From Armatimonadota bacterium (lineage in GTDB: Bacteria; Armatimonadota; Fimbriimonadia; Fimbriimonadales; Fimbriimonadaceae), in assembly GCA_016223145.1 (NCBI GenBank), contig JACRPN010000003.1:1-32820 (forward strand): a DNA stretch of 32,820 bases. The letters are read 5' to 3'. Positions 7,662 through 15,696 of the stretch are shown piece by piece (the stretch's first letter is position 1; each line of letters starts with the position of its first letter). The notes beneath the pieces are model-generated. The model had not been told where the DNA came from, did no database searches, and saw nothing but the letters and a program-made list of their open reading frames with translations. Both the position numbers and the translations under genes were made by a program.

Positions 7662-10600
7662 ACATCGGCAGGTTCGCGGTCTCCAGGCCCGTAGCGGTCA
7701 CCATGCGCATCGCCGCGCTGGTGCTTCTAGGCTACATCTGCCTGATCCGGCTGCCAATCGACCTTCTTCCCAGGGTTGATTTTCCGACCGTGGCCATCAA
7801 CGTCAGTTGGCCCAACACCTCGCCCGAAGAGATGGAAACGCAGATCACGCGGCCCATCGAGCAGGCGATCTCCAGCGTCCAGGGTCTTTACCAGATCAGT
7901 TCGAACAGCTCGCCGGGCAGCTCCTTCGTTCGGGCCCAGCTCGACTACGGCACCAACATCGACCAGGCCTCGATTACGGTGATGCAGCTCGTTCAGCGGG
8001 CCAAAAGGGCGTTTCCGAACGACCCCAACATCAGCGAACCCACCGTCTTCAAGTTCGACCCGACGCAGATGCCAATCATCAGCTTTGGTGTGACGAGCAC
8101 CAAGCGGGACATGATCAACCTGCGCAGCACCTTGATCAATGAGGTCTCGCCGATCCTCGAAGCGGCCGGCGGGGTCGCGCAAGTGAACATCTCCGGCGGA
8201 CAGGATCGAGCGATCATGGTGGACCTCGATCCTGCAAAGCTCCGTGCACACGGCATCGCGATCGCCGACGTGTCGCGCCGCCTGCAGCAGGAGAATATCA
8301 GCCTTCCAGCGGGCTACACCCGAGAAGGGAATACGGAGTACAGCCTGCGGTCCATCGGCTATCTGAAGAGCCTCGACGATATTCGCAACGTCCCGTTGGG
8401 GCTCTTCAACGGCCAATTGGTGACGCTTGGGCAGGTCGCCACCGTTCGCGACGCCAGCAAGGACATCCGGTCCTATGTGCGCATGAACGGCAAGCCGGCG
8501 ATGTACATGACCGTCACGAAGCAACTGGATTCCAACACGGTTGACACGGCCAAGAACATCACCGACAAGATCGCCGAGATCGAGAAGCGCTATCCCGATA
8601 TGAAGTTTGGGGTGGCCTACAACCAGGCGACGTTCGTCAAGAGCTCCATCGAGGACCTCAAGCAGACCGCGATTATCGGCGCGACGCTCGCTATCCTGAT
8701 CATCCTGTTCTTTCTCAGGAACGTGCGCAGCACGTTCGTCATCGCGCTTTCGATCCCGACATCCATCATCTCGACCTTTGCGCTGCTCTACTTCTGCGGC
8801 TTCACAATCAACACCATCTCGTTGAGCGGGTTGGCGCTGGCGTGCGGTTTGATCGTTGACGATGCGATCGTCGTGCTGGAGAATATCTACCGGCACATCG
8901 AACGCGACAAGAAGCGATCGGCGGATGCCGCGGTCTCGGGCACCCAAGAAATCGTGCCCGCAGTGGTGGCATCCACGTTCACCGTCATGATCGTCTTCCT
9001 GCCGCTTCTCCTCATCAAGGGGCAATCCGGACAGACGTTCACGCAGTTCGCGCTCGTCGTGGTGTTCTCGCTGGCAGTGTCGCTGCTCGACGCGACGACG
9101 GTCGTGCCAATGCTGGCCTCGCGGATGGTCAAAGAGAGCGAGGTCATCGAGGAAGCGCACCCCGAGCTTCGCGAGGAGCGAGGCGTGAAGCCGGGTTGGC
9201 TGACCCGGATTTTTGACCGCTGCGGCGCGTTCTTCCACCGGCTCGACACAACCTATCGTGAGCGCCTGACCTGGGCGATCCACCACCGGTTGGCCATCGT
9301 TGGCGTGGCCTGTTTCGCGGTCTTGGCCGCCATGGCGCTCTGGCCCAGCGTGGGAAGAGAACAACTTCCCCAGACCGACTCGGGCAACCTTAACGTTCGC
9401 GTTCGACTCCCCGTGGGAACCGCCCTTTCCGTCACGGACGCCAAGATGAAGGCGATCGAGGCGATCATCGCCAAGGACCCAGAAGTTCAAACCTATGTGG
9501 CAGGCGCGGGGGCCAACGTGGGCATGCGCGGCGCGGGCGGCGGCTCGCCCAACGAGGGTGGCGCGACGGTGCTGCTGCGCGAACGCCGAAAGACGCCCAC
9601 CAACGACGTGGCTAGGCGACTTCAGGCACAACTCTCCAAGATCGCAGGCGTACGCGCGCAGGTTTCGCCTTTCGACATGGTCGCCAACATTCTGGGAGGC
9701 AACAACGCCTCAATGTCGGTGGACGTGTACGGCAGCGATCTAAAGACGCTTGCGGCGACGGCCAAGACGGTCCGCGACGCCATCGAGGGGATTCCGGGCC
9801 TGGTCAACCCGGACCTCAGCGTGCAGGACGCCTCGCCCGAGGTTCAGTGGAGCGTGGATCGCGAAAAGGCGCAGACCCTGGGCGTGAGCTTTTCGGACAT
9901 CGGCAACACGCTCTCGGCAGCCACGAACGGGTCCCTCTCGACCTACTACCAAGAGAACGGATTCCAGTACCCGATCTACGTGCAGGTTCCCATTGAAAAG
10001 CGCCTGTCGATCGAGGACCTCAAGCAGCTTCCCGTGACCAGGCTGACGTCCCGAGGATCGGATGCCGTGACATCGTCGCCGGCGCAGGTTCTGCTTGGGC
10101 AGGTGGCCGCTCCCGTGATTGGGATTGGGCCCAACCAGATTCAGAGGCAGAACCGCCAGCGCGTGATCAACGTGGGCGGACAGGTGATGGACCGGCCCGA
10201 AAGCGAGGTCGAGGCCGACATAGGGAAGGCGCTCTCGAGGGTCGCGTTCCCCGAAGGCACTTACTGGACTCTCGGAACGCAGCAACTCCAGAAGCAGAAG
10301 GAGTACTCGGGGCTCGGGCTCTCCGTCTTCCTTGCCATCGCCCTGATTTACATGCTGCTGGCCTCGCAGTTCGAGTCGTTCACCTATCCACTTGTGGTGC
10401 TGACCTCGGTGCCATTGTCGGCGATCGGCATGGTCCTGCTGCTCTTCCTTACAAACCGCGCGTTTGGGCTGACGGCATTCATCGGGCTGCTGATGCTCAT
10501 CGGCATCGTCGTCAAGAACGGCATATTGCTGGTGGACTACACCAACGTGCTGCGGCGGCGAGGCGTGCCTCGCGATGAGGCCGTGCTCACGGCGGCGCCC

Positions 10601-10873
10601 ACTCGGTTGCGCCCGATCCTGATGACGACGTTGGCCGCGATTCTGGGCATGATGCCCCTGGCCATTGGGATGGGACACGGGTCGGAGATCTACGTGCCCT
10701 TGGCGACCGCGGTGATCGGCGGCTTGGCCACATCCACAATGCTCACGCTGTTTGTGGTGCCTGTCGTATACCTCGTCGTGGACGATTTCACGCGCCGGTT
10801 TCGGAAGGACGATCAGGACCTTTATGCAGCCGAAACCGTCGAACCTACACCCGCGTCCGTGCCGGGATCTTAA
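7658..10873 (+). CDS. RND efflux permease (AcrB/MexB-like family)
   Basis: Inner-membrane proton-driven drug or metabolite exporter of 1071 residues, normal for the family. It starts at GTG inside the adaptor stop (GTGA), so translation is coupled. Markers: first membrane helix VTMRIAALVLLGYICLI, the porter-domain start LPRVDFPTVAINVSWPNTSP, a membrane-helix block with LACGLIVDDAIVVLEN whose Asp401-Asp402 pair matches the proton-relay aspartates of AcrB, and GIVVKNGILLVDY with Lys953 matching AcrB Lys940. Two large periplasmic loops flank the repeated six-helix halves. The substrate cannot be told from sequence; the aspartates and the absence of heavy-metal motifs favour the hydrophobe/amphiphile (HAE) branch, and the sequence style resembles the HAE-2/3 bacterial pumps. 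It ends 1 nt from the stop of the convergent gene. Confidence 0.95.
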   Translation: MNIGRFAVSRPVAVTMRIAALVLLGYICLIRLPIDLLPRVDFPTVAINVSWPNTSPEEMETQITRPIEQAISSVQGLYQISSNSSPGSSFVRAQLDYGTNIDQASITVMQLVQRAKRAFPNDPNISEPTVFKFDPTQMPIISFGVTSTKRDMINLRSTLINEVSPILEAAGGVAQVNISGGQDRAIMVDLDPAKLRAHGIAIADVSRRLQQENISLPAGYTREGNTEYSLRSIGYLKSLDDIRNVPLGLFNGQLVTLGQVATVRDASKDIRSYVRMNGKPAMYMTVTKQLDSNTVDTAKNITDKIAEIEKRYPDMKFGVAYNQATFVKSSIEDLKQTAIIGATLAILIILFFLRNVRSTFVIALSIPTSIISTFALLYFCGFTINTISLSGLALACGLIVDDAIVVLENIYRHIERDKKRSADAAVSGTQEIVPAVVASTFTVMIVFLPLLLIKGQSGQTFTQFALVVVFSLAVSLLDATTVVPMLASRMVKESEVIEEAHPELREERGVKPGWLTRIFDRCGAFFHRLDTTYRERLTWAIHHRLAIVGVACFAVLAAMALWPSVGREQLPQTDSGNLNVRVRLPVGTALSVTDAKMKAIEAIIAKDPEVQTYVAGAGANVGMRGAGGGSPNEGGATVLLRERRKTPTNDVARRLQAQLSKIAGVRAQVSPFDMVANILGGNNASMSVDVYGSDLKTLAATAKTVRDAIEGIPGLVNPDLSVQDASPEVQWSVDREKAQTLGVSFSDIGNTLSAATNGSLSTYYQENGFQYPIYVQVPIEKRLSIEDLKQLPVTRLTSRGSDAVTSSPAQVLLGQVAAPVIGIGPNQIQRQNRQRVINVGGQVMDRPESEVEADIGKALSRVAFPEGTYWTLGTQQLQKQKEYSGLGLSVFLAIALIYMLLASQFESFTYPLVVLTSVPLSAIGMVLLLFLTNRAFGLTAFIGLLMLIGIVVKNGILLVDYTNVLRRRGVPRDEAVLTAAPTRLRPILMTTLAAILGMMPLAIGMGHGSEIYVPLATAVIGGLATSTMLTLFVVPVVYLVVDDFTRRFRKDDQDLYAAETVEPTPASVPGS

Positions 10874-10874
10874 G

Positions 10875-11567
10875 CTACTTTCGCGTCAGGGTATAGCTGA
10901 CCTTCACCTGCTGCTCGCCGACCTGGACCAGCGTCTCCGCCGATCCGTACAGCACCTTGCCCGTCTTCACCTCGACCAGGAAGCGCGTCGGCTTGATGGC
11001 TTTTGCGATCGAGTCCTTCGGGTAGGTGCCGTCAATCCGAGCTGCCTCTTTGCCCTTGTAGGTTTCGAACCCGGCGAGCTGGTACCGAATCGGGATGGGC
11101 TGCCCACTGATCTCAAGGACGCCGCCCCATGAGTCCCCAATCTGAACGGCGCTCTTGGGCAGCACGACATGGGCGCTGCCTTTGGCGGCGATTTCCATGC
11201 CTGACATCCGAATCTTTAGCACCTGGCCCTGACGGTTCTGGATGAGCACCAGTTTGATGCCTTGAAGGCCCTGAAACTGGCTGTCCGCGCCCTGCATCGA
11301 GCCGCTGGCGGAGGCTGCGACCTTGGTGTAGTCCACCTCCCACTCCAGAGACTCACCTTTGACCTTGATGAGCTTCTCGGAGGTCGCCAGAGCCAAATCA
11401 ATCGCTCCTGAGCCGTCTCCTGCCTCGATGCGGCTGGTGAGCTCGTAACGAAACGTGTCCCCTTTCCTGCAGGTCACCGACAGGAGCCGCTTGCCCTGGG
11501 TTGCAAGGGCGCCAAGGGAAAGCGCGGCGAGGGCCAAGGCGATGCAGGTTCGGGTGGGGAGGTGCAT
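10875..11567 (-). CDS. Secreted beta-rich protein of unknown function
   Basis: 230 residues with an N-terminal signal peptide (RTCIALALAALSLGALA, cleavage probably near ALATQ). The mature part alternates hydrophobic and polar residues as in a beta-sandwich or barrel: GDTFRYELTSRIE, WEVDYTKV, QIGDSWGG, YQLAGFETYKGKEAARIDGT, FLVEVKTGKVLYGSAE. The GD-x-W element and the strand-Lys-Gly-x-x-Ala-x-x-Ile pattern resemble uncharacterised exported proteins of environmental bacteria, but I cannot name a family. It is separated from the upstream receiver-like gene by a strong terminator, so it must have its own promoter in 11568-11607. It is convergent to the RND permease with a 1-nt gap. Confidence 0.7.
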   Translation of the reverse strand: MHLPTRTCIALALAALSLGALATQGKRLLSVTCRKGDTFRYELTSRIEAGDGSGAIDLALATSEKLIKVKGESLEWEVDYTKVAASASGSMQGADSQFQGLQGIKLVLIQNRQGQVLKIRMSGMEIAAKGSAHVVLPKSAVQIGDSWGGVLEISGQPIPIRYQLAGFETYKGKEAARIDGTYPKDSIAKAIKPTRFLVEVKTGKVLYGSAETLVQVGEQQVKVSYTLTRK

Positions 11568-11607
11568 TCACAGGTAGGGACGGACCGAGCGCCACGGTTG
11601 TCCGCAC

Positions 11608-11634
11608 AAAAAAAAGAGGCCGGAGCGACCGGCC
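11608..11634 (-). terminator. Rho-independent terminator of the receiver-like gene
   Basis: On the minus strand a GGCCGG/CCGGCC stem with a 5-nt loop is followed by CT and then eight T residues (A-run at 11608-11615 on the plus strand). It lies 110 nt downstream of the gene ending at 11745. This is the only canonical terminator I see in the window. Confidence 0.8.
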
Positions 11635-11744
11635 CCATCCACAACTAACCAGGACGTGGCGCCACGAGATCGCGACGCCTCATGCGGTTTGACTGGAAGA
11701 GTGCCTCGCGTGTTTCCGGCGGTCGAAAAACCTGGTAATTAGGT

Positions 11745-12110
11745 TCAAACCCAGGTCGATGCGCGGCGGAAAATCTTGGCGTTGACGGGCCGGCGCACAT
11801 GGGCGAAAACAAAGTTTGGCCAGCCGGCCATGAAATCGAGTTCGTAGTCGTCCTCTGGCGCGATGAGGACCAGGGGCACGTCCTTCGCCCCATCGTGGCC
11901 CATCTTGGCCTGCGCGAATCGCTCGTAACCGGCGATCTTGTGGGGTTCATCGAGCGTTGCCAAGAGGTCGACGAAAAGGAGGTCGGCTTCATGGCAGCTC
12001 TCCAAGGCCTCGCTCCAATCCTCGAAGGTGGCAAAGGTATCCGAAGGGTGAAACCCTTCCTTCGCCGCCTCCACCAGGGCCGGGTCCTTTGTCAACAAAA
12101 CAAAGTACAT
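11745..12110 (-). CDS. Receiver-like (CheY-fold) single-domain protein
   Basis: 121 residues starting MYFVLLTKDPALVEAA (the ATG at 12110 has GGAG 5 nt upstream; a TTG lies directly before it). The layout fits a stand-alone response-regulator receiver: strand 1 YFVLLTKD, strand 3 ADLLFVDLLATLDEP with a candidate phospho-acceptor Asp, strand 4 VPLVLIAPEDD, and strand 5 FVFAHVRRPVN, where the usual Lys-Pro is Arg-Arg-Pro. The acidic pair after strand 1 is reduced to a single Asp and the conserved Lys is replaced, so it may be a pseudo-receiver that does not follow the normal phosphorylation cycle. It is transcribed divergently from the ECF sigma gene and ends at its own terminator. The fold call is by pattern and not certain. 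Confidence 0.55.
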   Translation of the reverse strand: MYFVLLTKDPALVEAAKEGFHPSDTFATFEDWSEALESCHEADLLFVDLLATLDEPHKIAGYERFAQAKMGHDGAKDVPLVLIAPEDDYELDFMAGWPNFVFAHVRRPVNAKIFRRASTWV

Positions 12111-12252
12111 CAAACTCCATTATGGATAGCCTGAGCGACCGGTGTCTGCACCCTGCAAGCAATTTTACGGGGCTTAGAGCGGCCATGCTGAAAAAACTGC
12201 TGTACCTGTCGCTCAAAAGTACGGATCCTGAGCATTTATCGGCCCAGGAGTG

Positions 12253-12258
12253 TATACT
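12253..12258 (+). promoter_or_regulatory. Possible -10 element of the sigma factor gene
   Basis: TATACT, 45 nt before the ATG at 12304, in an AT-richer part of the divergent gap. No good -35 is visible 17 nt upstream, so this is weak. Confidence 0.25.
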
Positions 12259-12303
12259 TCGTTGTAAGGAATAGGGCCTCGACAGAGGCTCGAAACCAAC
12301 CCG

Positions 12304-12903
12304 ATGAGCGCCATCACCGCCTATCCCTCGAGCCTCAGCAGCTTTCGATCCGACCGTAAAGTGCGGGAGTTTGAGCGGCACGTGGGCGAGCACCGCAGGC
12401 GTGCCTATTCCATGGCCCTGCAGCTCACGCGAAACCCCTCCGAAGCCGAGGACCTTCTTCAAGAGACGATGGTCAAGGCTTGGCGCGGCTACGAGAGCTA
12501 CCAGACGGGCAGGCCGTTTCTCAATTGGCTCCTCCGCATCATGCAGCGCGCCTATCTTGACTCCTTGAGACGAGAAAACCCGGTGCGCAAGGCAGAGTCG
12601 CTTCAGGCGCTCTCCCAGCCGTTCGAGGGCGACGCTCAGGAACTGCAGATACCCGACGTGGCCCCGGGGCCCGACGAGGAGGCGTTCCGCAAGGAGTACG
12701 CCGGGCAACTCAAGCTGGCCCTGGAGGAGCTTCCAAGCCTATATCGCGACGCATTGGCGATGTGCGACCTCGACGGCATGTCCTATTTCGAGATCGCCTT
12801 GGCCCAGAAGACCACTGTGGGAACGGTTCGCTCGCGGATCCACCGCGGCCGAAAGCTGCTTCGCGAGATCGTGCTCGAAAGAGCCTATTCGCTCCTGCCA
12901 TAA
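12304..12903 (+). CDS. ECF-type RNA polymerase sigma factor
   Basis: 199 residues with the two-domain layout of extracytoplasmic-function sigma-70 factors. Region 2 is YSMALQLTRNPSEAEDLLQE followed by TMVKAWRGYESYQTGRPFLN and WLLRIMQRAYLDSLRR (core binding and -10 recognition). A linker (about residues 97-125) follows. Region 4 is LPSLYRDALAMCDLDGMSY then EIALAQKTTVGTVRSRIHRG, a helix-turn-helix for -35 recognition. No anti-sigma gene with a zinc or transmembrane domain follows; instead def starts 9 nt after the stop, so a stress or growth sigma factor appears co-transcribed with the formylation pair. The intergenic gap before it is shared with the divergent receiver-like gene, which could be its regulatory partner; that is inference only. 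Confidence 0.9.
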   Translation: MSAITAYPSSLSSFRSDRKVREFERHVGEHRRRAYSMALQLTRNPSEAEDLLQETMVKAWRGYESYQTGRPFLNWLLRIMQRAYLDSLRRENPVRKAESLQALSQPFEGDAQELQIPDVAPGPDEEAFRKEYAGQLKLALEELPSLYRDALAMCDLDGMSYFEIALAQKTTVGTVRSRIHRGRKLLREIVLERAYSLLP

Positions 12904-12912
12904 TCCGGCCTG

Positions 12913-13449
12913 ATGGAGATCGTCGTTCCGGACGAATTCCGGTACCTCTACGAGTTCAGCTCAGAAAGGCCGGTAGTCAAGATTCCCGACCCGGTCCTGC
13001 GCAAGGCCGCGTCTCCCGTCGGCAAGATCACGCCGAAGACGCTTGGACTCATCGATGAGATGATCCGGATCATGAAGAAAGCCAACGGCGTCGGCTTGGC
13101 AGCACCCCAGGTCGGGGTCTCCCAGCGGCTCCTGATCCTCTCGCCTCCGGGAGTCCGGCCGACTCCCGTCATCAACCCCGTGCTCATCCACGCTGAAGGC
13201 GTCCAGATCGGGCAAGAAGGGTGCTTGAGCATTCCGGGGCTCTACGGGGACGTCGAGCGCGCGCTGCGGGTGGAGGTCGAAGCGCTGGACCGCAACGGCA
13301 GAAAGGTGGTTTACGAGCTTGAGGAGATGGCTGCACGCGTGATGCTGCACGAGATGGACCACCTGGATGGCGTGCTCTTTATCGACAAGGCCGACGTGTC
13401 CACCCTGCGCTGGGAGCACCCGGTGGGGTCGGCGGTCCCGGTCGAATGA
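12913..13449 (+). CDS. def: Peptide deformylase
   Basis: Metalloenzyme that removes the formyl group from the N-terminal methionine of new proteins. All three signature motifs are present: GVGLAAPQ (motif 1), EGCLSIPG (motif 2, metal-binding Cys) and HEMDH (motif 3, two metal-binding His and the catalytic Glu). The 178-residue length is normal to slightly long; about 20 residues (MEIVVPDEFRYLYEFSSE) precede the usual VVKIPDPVLR start, and no alternative start codon lies in between in good context. It overlaps fmt by 4 nt (ATGA), the classical def-fmt arrangement, so formylation and deformylation are made from one message. Confidence 0.96.
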   Translation: MEIVVPDEFRYLYEFSSERPVVKIPDPVLRKAASPVGKITPKTLGLIDEMIRIMKKANGVGLAAPQVGVSQRLLILSPPGVRPTPVINPVLIHAEGVQIGQEGCLSIPGLYGDVERALRVEVEALDRNGRKVVYELEEMAARVMLHEMDHLDGVLFIDKADVSTLRWEHPVGSAVPVE

Positions 13450-14366
13450 AAGTGGTGTTTTTCGGTACGGGAGAGTTCGCCGTCCCGGCTCTTCGCAGGA
13501 TCTCGGATCACGTTGTGCTAGCGGTTTCGCAGCCGGACCGCCCTTCCGGCCGGGGGCTGAAGGTCAAAGCGAGCCCGTTCAAGGAGGCGGCGATCGAGCT
13601 TGGGCTCGATGTGGCGACTCCCGAGAAGTGCAAAGAGCCCGACTTCATCGCGAGGATCGAAGCCCTGTCGCCAGACGTGCTCCTTGTTGCCGCCTATGGC
13701 CAGATCATGCCCATGCGACTATTCGATTGCGCCAGGAGGGGAGGAATAAACTTGCACGGTTCGATACTTCCGAAGCTCCGTGGCGCGGCGCCGATCCAGC
13801 GGGCGATCCTCGATGGCGAGCCCGAAACCGGCGTGACGCTGATGCAGATGGACAAGGGGATGGACACCGGCGACATCATCGCCATCGAGCGGACTCCGAT
13901 TGGCGCGGACGAAACGTATACGGAATTGCAGGATAGGCTATCTCATATCGCGGCCGGGATGGCAGCAGGCTTTCTGCCTAGGATCTGTGAAGGGAACTAC
14001 CCCCGCGTTCCCCAAACCCCCGACCTTGCCACGTACGCCCCCATGGTGACGAAGGCCGAGGCGGAACTCTCGTTCGAGCGGTCCGCCAGCCATGAGTACA
14101 ACCGGTTTCGGGCATTCACCGATCGCCCCGGCGCCTGGGCGCGCACGCGGTTTGGGAACGTTCGGGTCCGTCAAGCACGTTGGAGTCCGTGTAGGGCGCC
14201 GGCAGGTTCGATCCTGGCCGTTCAGCCGTCCCTACGTGTGGCGTTTGCGGACGGCGGCATGGAGTGGATCGAAGTGCAAGCGGAAGGCAAGAGGCCGATG
14301 TCCGGCCGCGATTTTGCGAACGGGCAGCGCCTCAAGGCGGGCGACAGCCTGCTCGCAGATGCTTAG
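13446..14366 (+). CDS. fmt: Methionyl-tRNA formyltransferase
   Basis: Transfers a formyl group from 10-formyl-THF to initiator Met-tRNA. It begins MKVVFFGTGEFAVPAL, has the PDRPSGRG loop, the catalytic INLHGSILPKLRGAAPIQRA block (Asn and His of the NxHxS motif) and MDKGMDTGDII with the conserved Asp. The C-terminal tRNA-binding OB domain (residues about 205-306) is less conserved, as is usual. Length 306 is normal. Its ATG overlaps the def stop. The reading frame continues cleanly to TAG at 14364-14366. Confidence 0.96.
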   Translation: MKVVFFGTGEFAVPALRRISDHVVLAVSQPDRPSGRGLKVKASPFKEAAIELGLDVATPEKCKEPDFIARIEALSPDVLLVAAYGQIMPMRLFDCARRGGINLHGSILPKLRGAAPIQRAILDGEPETGVTLMQMDKGMDTGDIIAIERTPIGADETYTELQDRLSHIAAGMAAGFLPRICEGNYPRVPQTPDLATYAPMVTKAEAELSFERSASHEYNRFRAFTDRPGAWARTRFGNVRVRQARWSPCRAPAGSILAVQPSLRVAFADGGMEWIEVQAEGKRPMSGRDFANGQRLKAGDSLLADA

Positions 14367-14410
14367 GCGATGTAGAATCGGAACGCCAATCCTCCCCCAA
14401 ACCAGGACCC

Positions 14411-15688
14411 ATGAACCAACCCAACCTCTCGGACGCAGGACAACCCCCCAAAATCGTGCAGCGGCGCATGGTGCGCTATGCCGCCGGCCTCATGTCCCTT
14501 GCCGTCATCGTGATCCTCTACCAGATGCTCAAGAGCTGTGGACAGGACATCGACTTGCCGCTCAGTGTGGACACGGCGGGGATGATCACGGCGGTGCAGC
14601 TCGATGGGAGCAACTCGAAGGTGGCGGTGATCGAGCCCGATGGGACGATTAAGTATCCGCCCGGGGCTTCGGCCGAATTCATCGAGCGCGATGCGATCTG
14701 GCGGCCGGACGGCAACCGGGTCTTCTTCACCTCCAACCGCACCGAAGGCAACTACAACCTGTTTCGATGGAATCTCGGAAGCGAGAAGGTGGAGCAGCGC
14801 TCGCTAGGGACGCGCAGCAAGTCGTCGCCGACGTTCCTGCCCGCCGGAGCAGACGGCGCAAACGACTCGGCGCTGCTGATGTCCGGCGGTTTTGTGCTCG
14901 ACTGCAATTTGAAAACCGGCGAGACGCGCCAGATTCTGCCGCCGGTCGTGCAGGAGCTAGGTGGAGGCGACGAGGGCGCAGGCGAGCAGCTAGGGGGCGT
15001 CTACAACAAGCTTGGGACGAGCTTCCGAACGGCAAAGTGGACCTTTGACAAGCGGTTCATCGTCGCGGTGATGCGCAGGGAAGATGGCAACGAGGCGCTT
15101 ATCGTCCAGGAGATGGGCGCCAAGCAGCCCATGCCCGTGGTCGCGGGCCGGCACATCGACATCGAGGTCAGTCCAGACTCGTCCAAGGTGTACTACTCCG
15201 TTCTGGAATTCCAGTGGCTTAGCCCGGCGGACGCGCCGCCGGAGTTCGTGAAGAACGGGCGCGTGACCACCCCGTACCGTCACGGCGTTTTCGCCATCGA
15301 CCTCGACAGGGCCGCACAGGAAGCCAACCAACCCATCGTCATGACGAAAGAGGACACCAGGGCAATCCACCGCATCTGCCTGTCGCCGGACGGGTCGATG
15401 CTGGCAGCGGTCCGCGGTTCCTACACTTCCGAGGGAGACCTGGAGCCGATGGAGCTGATTGTGTTTCCAACAGATGCGGCGGGAGGCTCGGCGATCACGG
15501 TGATCAAGCAGGGGAAGATTTTTGAGCCGAGTTGGGGCCCGAACAGCGATCTGCTTCTCTACATCGAGTCGGCAGGAGGGCGTCGCGCGATTCACACGAT
15601 CAGGCGGGACGGCAGCGACCCAAAGAACGTCACTGGAACCAAAGGCGACTTCGCCTGGCCCCGCATGAGCCCGCAGGGCGGGAAGTAG
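14411..15688 (+). CDS. Membrane-anchored TolB-like beta-propeller protein
   Basis: 425 residues from ATG 14411, which has AGGA 6 nt upstream; the frame is open further back into fmt but that part is an overlap artefact. A single membrane helix near residues 20-40 (YAAGLMSLAVIVILYQML) is followed by an exported domain with repeated propeller-blade signatures: IWRPDGNRVFFTSNR, IEVSPDSSKVYYSV, ICLSPDGSMLAAV, SWGPNSDLLLYIES, WPRMSPQGGK. These are the W/S-P-D-G-x-x-x-hydrophobic blades seen in TolB/WD40-like PD40 proteins. The partner is unknown. It is 44 nt behind fmt and may belong to the same operon. It converges with the RtcA-like gene, 8 nt between stops. Confidence 0.8.
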   Translation: MNQPNLSDAGQPPKIVQRRMVRYAAGLMSLAVIVILYQMLKSCGQDIDLPLSVDTAGMITAVQLDGSNSKVAVIEPDGTIKYPPGASAEFIERDAIWRPDGNRVFFTSNRTEGNYNLFRWNLGSEKVEQRSLGTRSKSSPTFLPAGADGANDSALLMSGGFVLDCNLKTGETRQILPPVVQELGGGDEGAGEQLGGVYNKLGTSFRTAKWTFDKRFIVAVMRREDGNEALIVQEMGAKQPMPVVAGRHIDIEVSPDSSKVYYSVLEFQWLSPADAPPEFVKNGRVTTPYRHGVFAIDLDRAAQEANQPIVMTKEDTRAIHRICLSPDGSMLAAVRGSYTSEGDLEPMELIVFPTDAAGGSAITVIKQGKIFEPSWGPNSDLLLYIESAGGRRAIHTIRRDGSDPKNVTGTKGDFAWPRMSPQGGK

Positions 15689-15696
15689 GGGGCAGG

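Noticed and set aside
7727-9631. 634-codon open frame antisense to the RND permease
   Set aside because: The plus strand has an unmistakable RND permease; the antisense frame is His/Arg/Gly-rich without domains, a by-product of high GC content.
11738-11755. GGTTCAAACCC resembling a tRNA T-arm
   Set aside because: No acceptor, D or anticodon arm can be drawn upstream, and it overlaps the end of the receiver-like gene.
14264-14410. Upstream extension of the beta-propeller gene into fmt
   Set aside because: It overlaps fmt by about 100 nt in another frame, while ATG 14411 has a good AGGA and begins the real protein.
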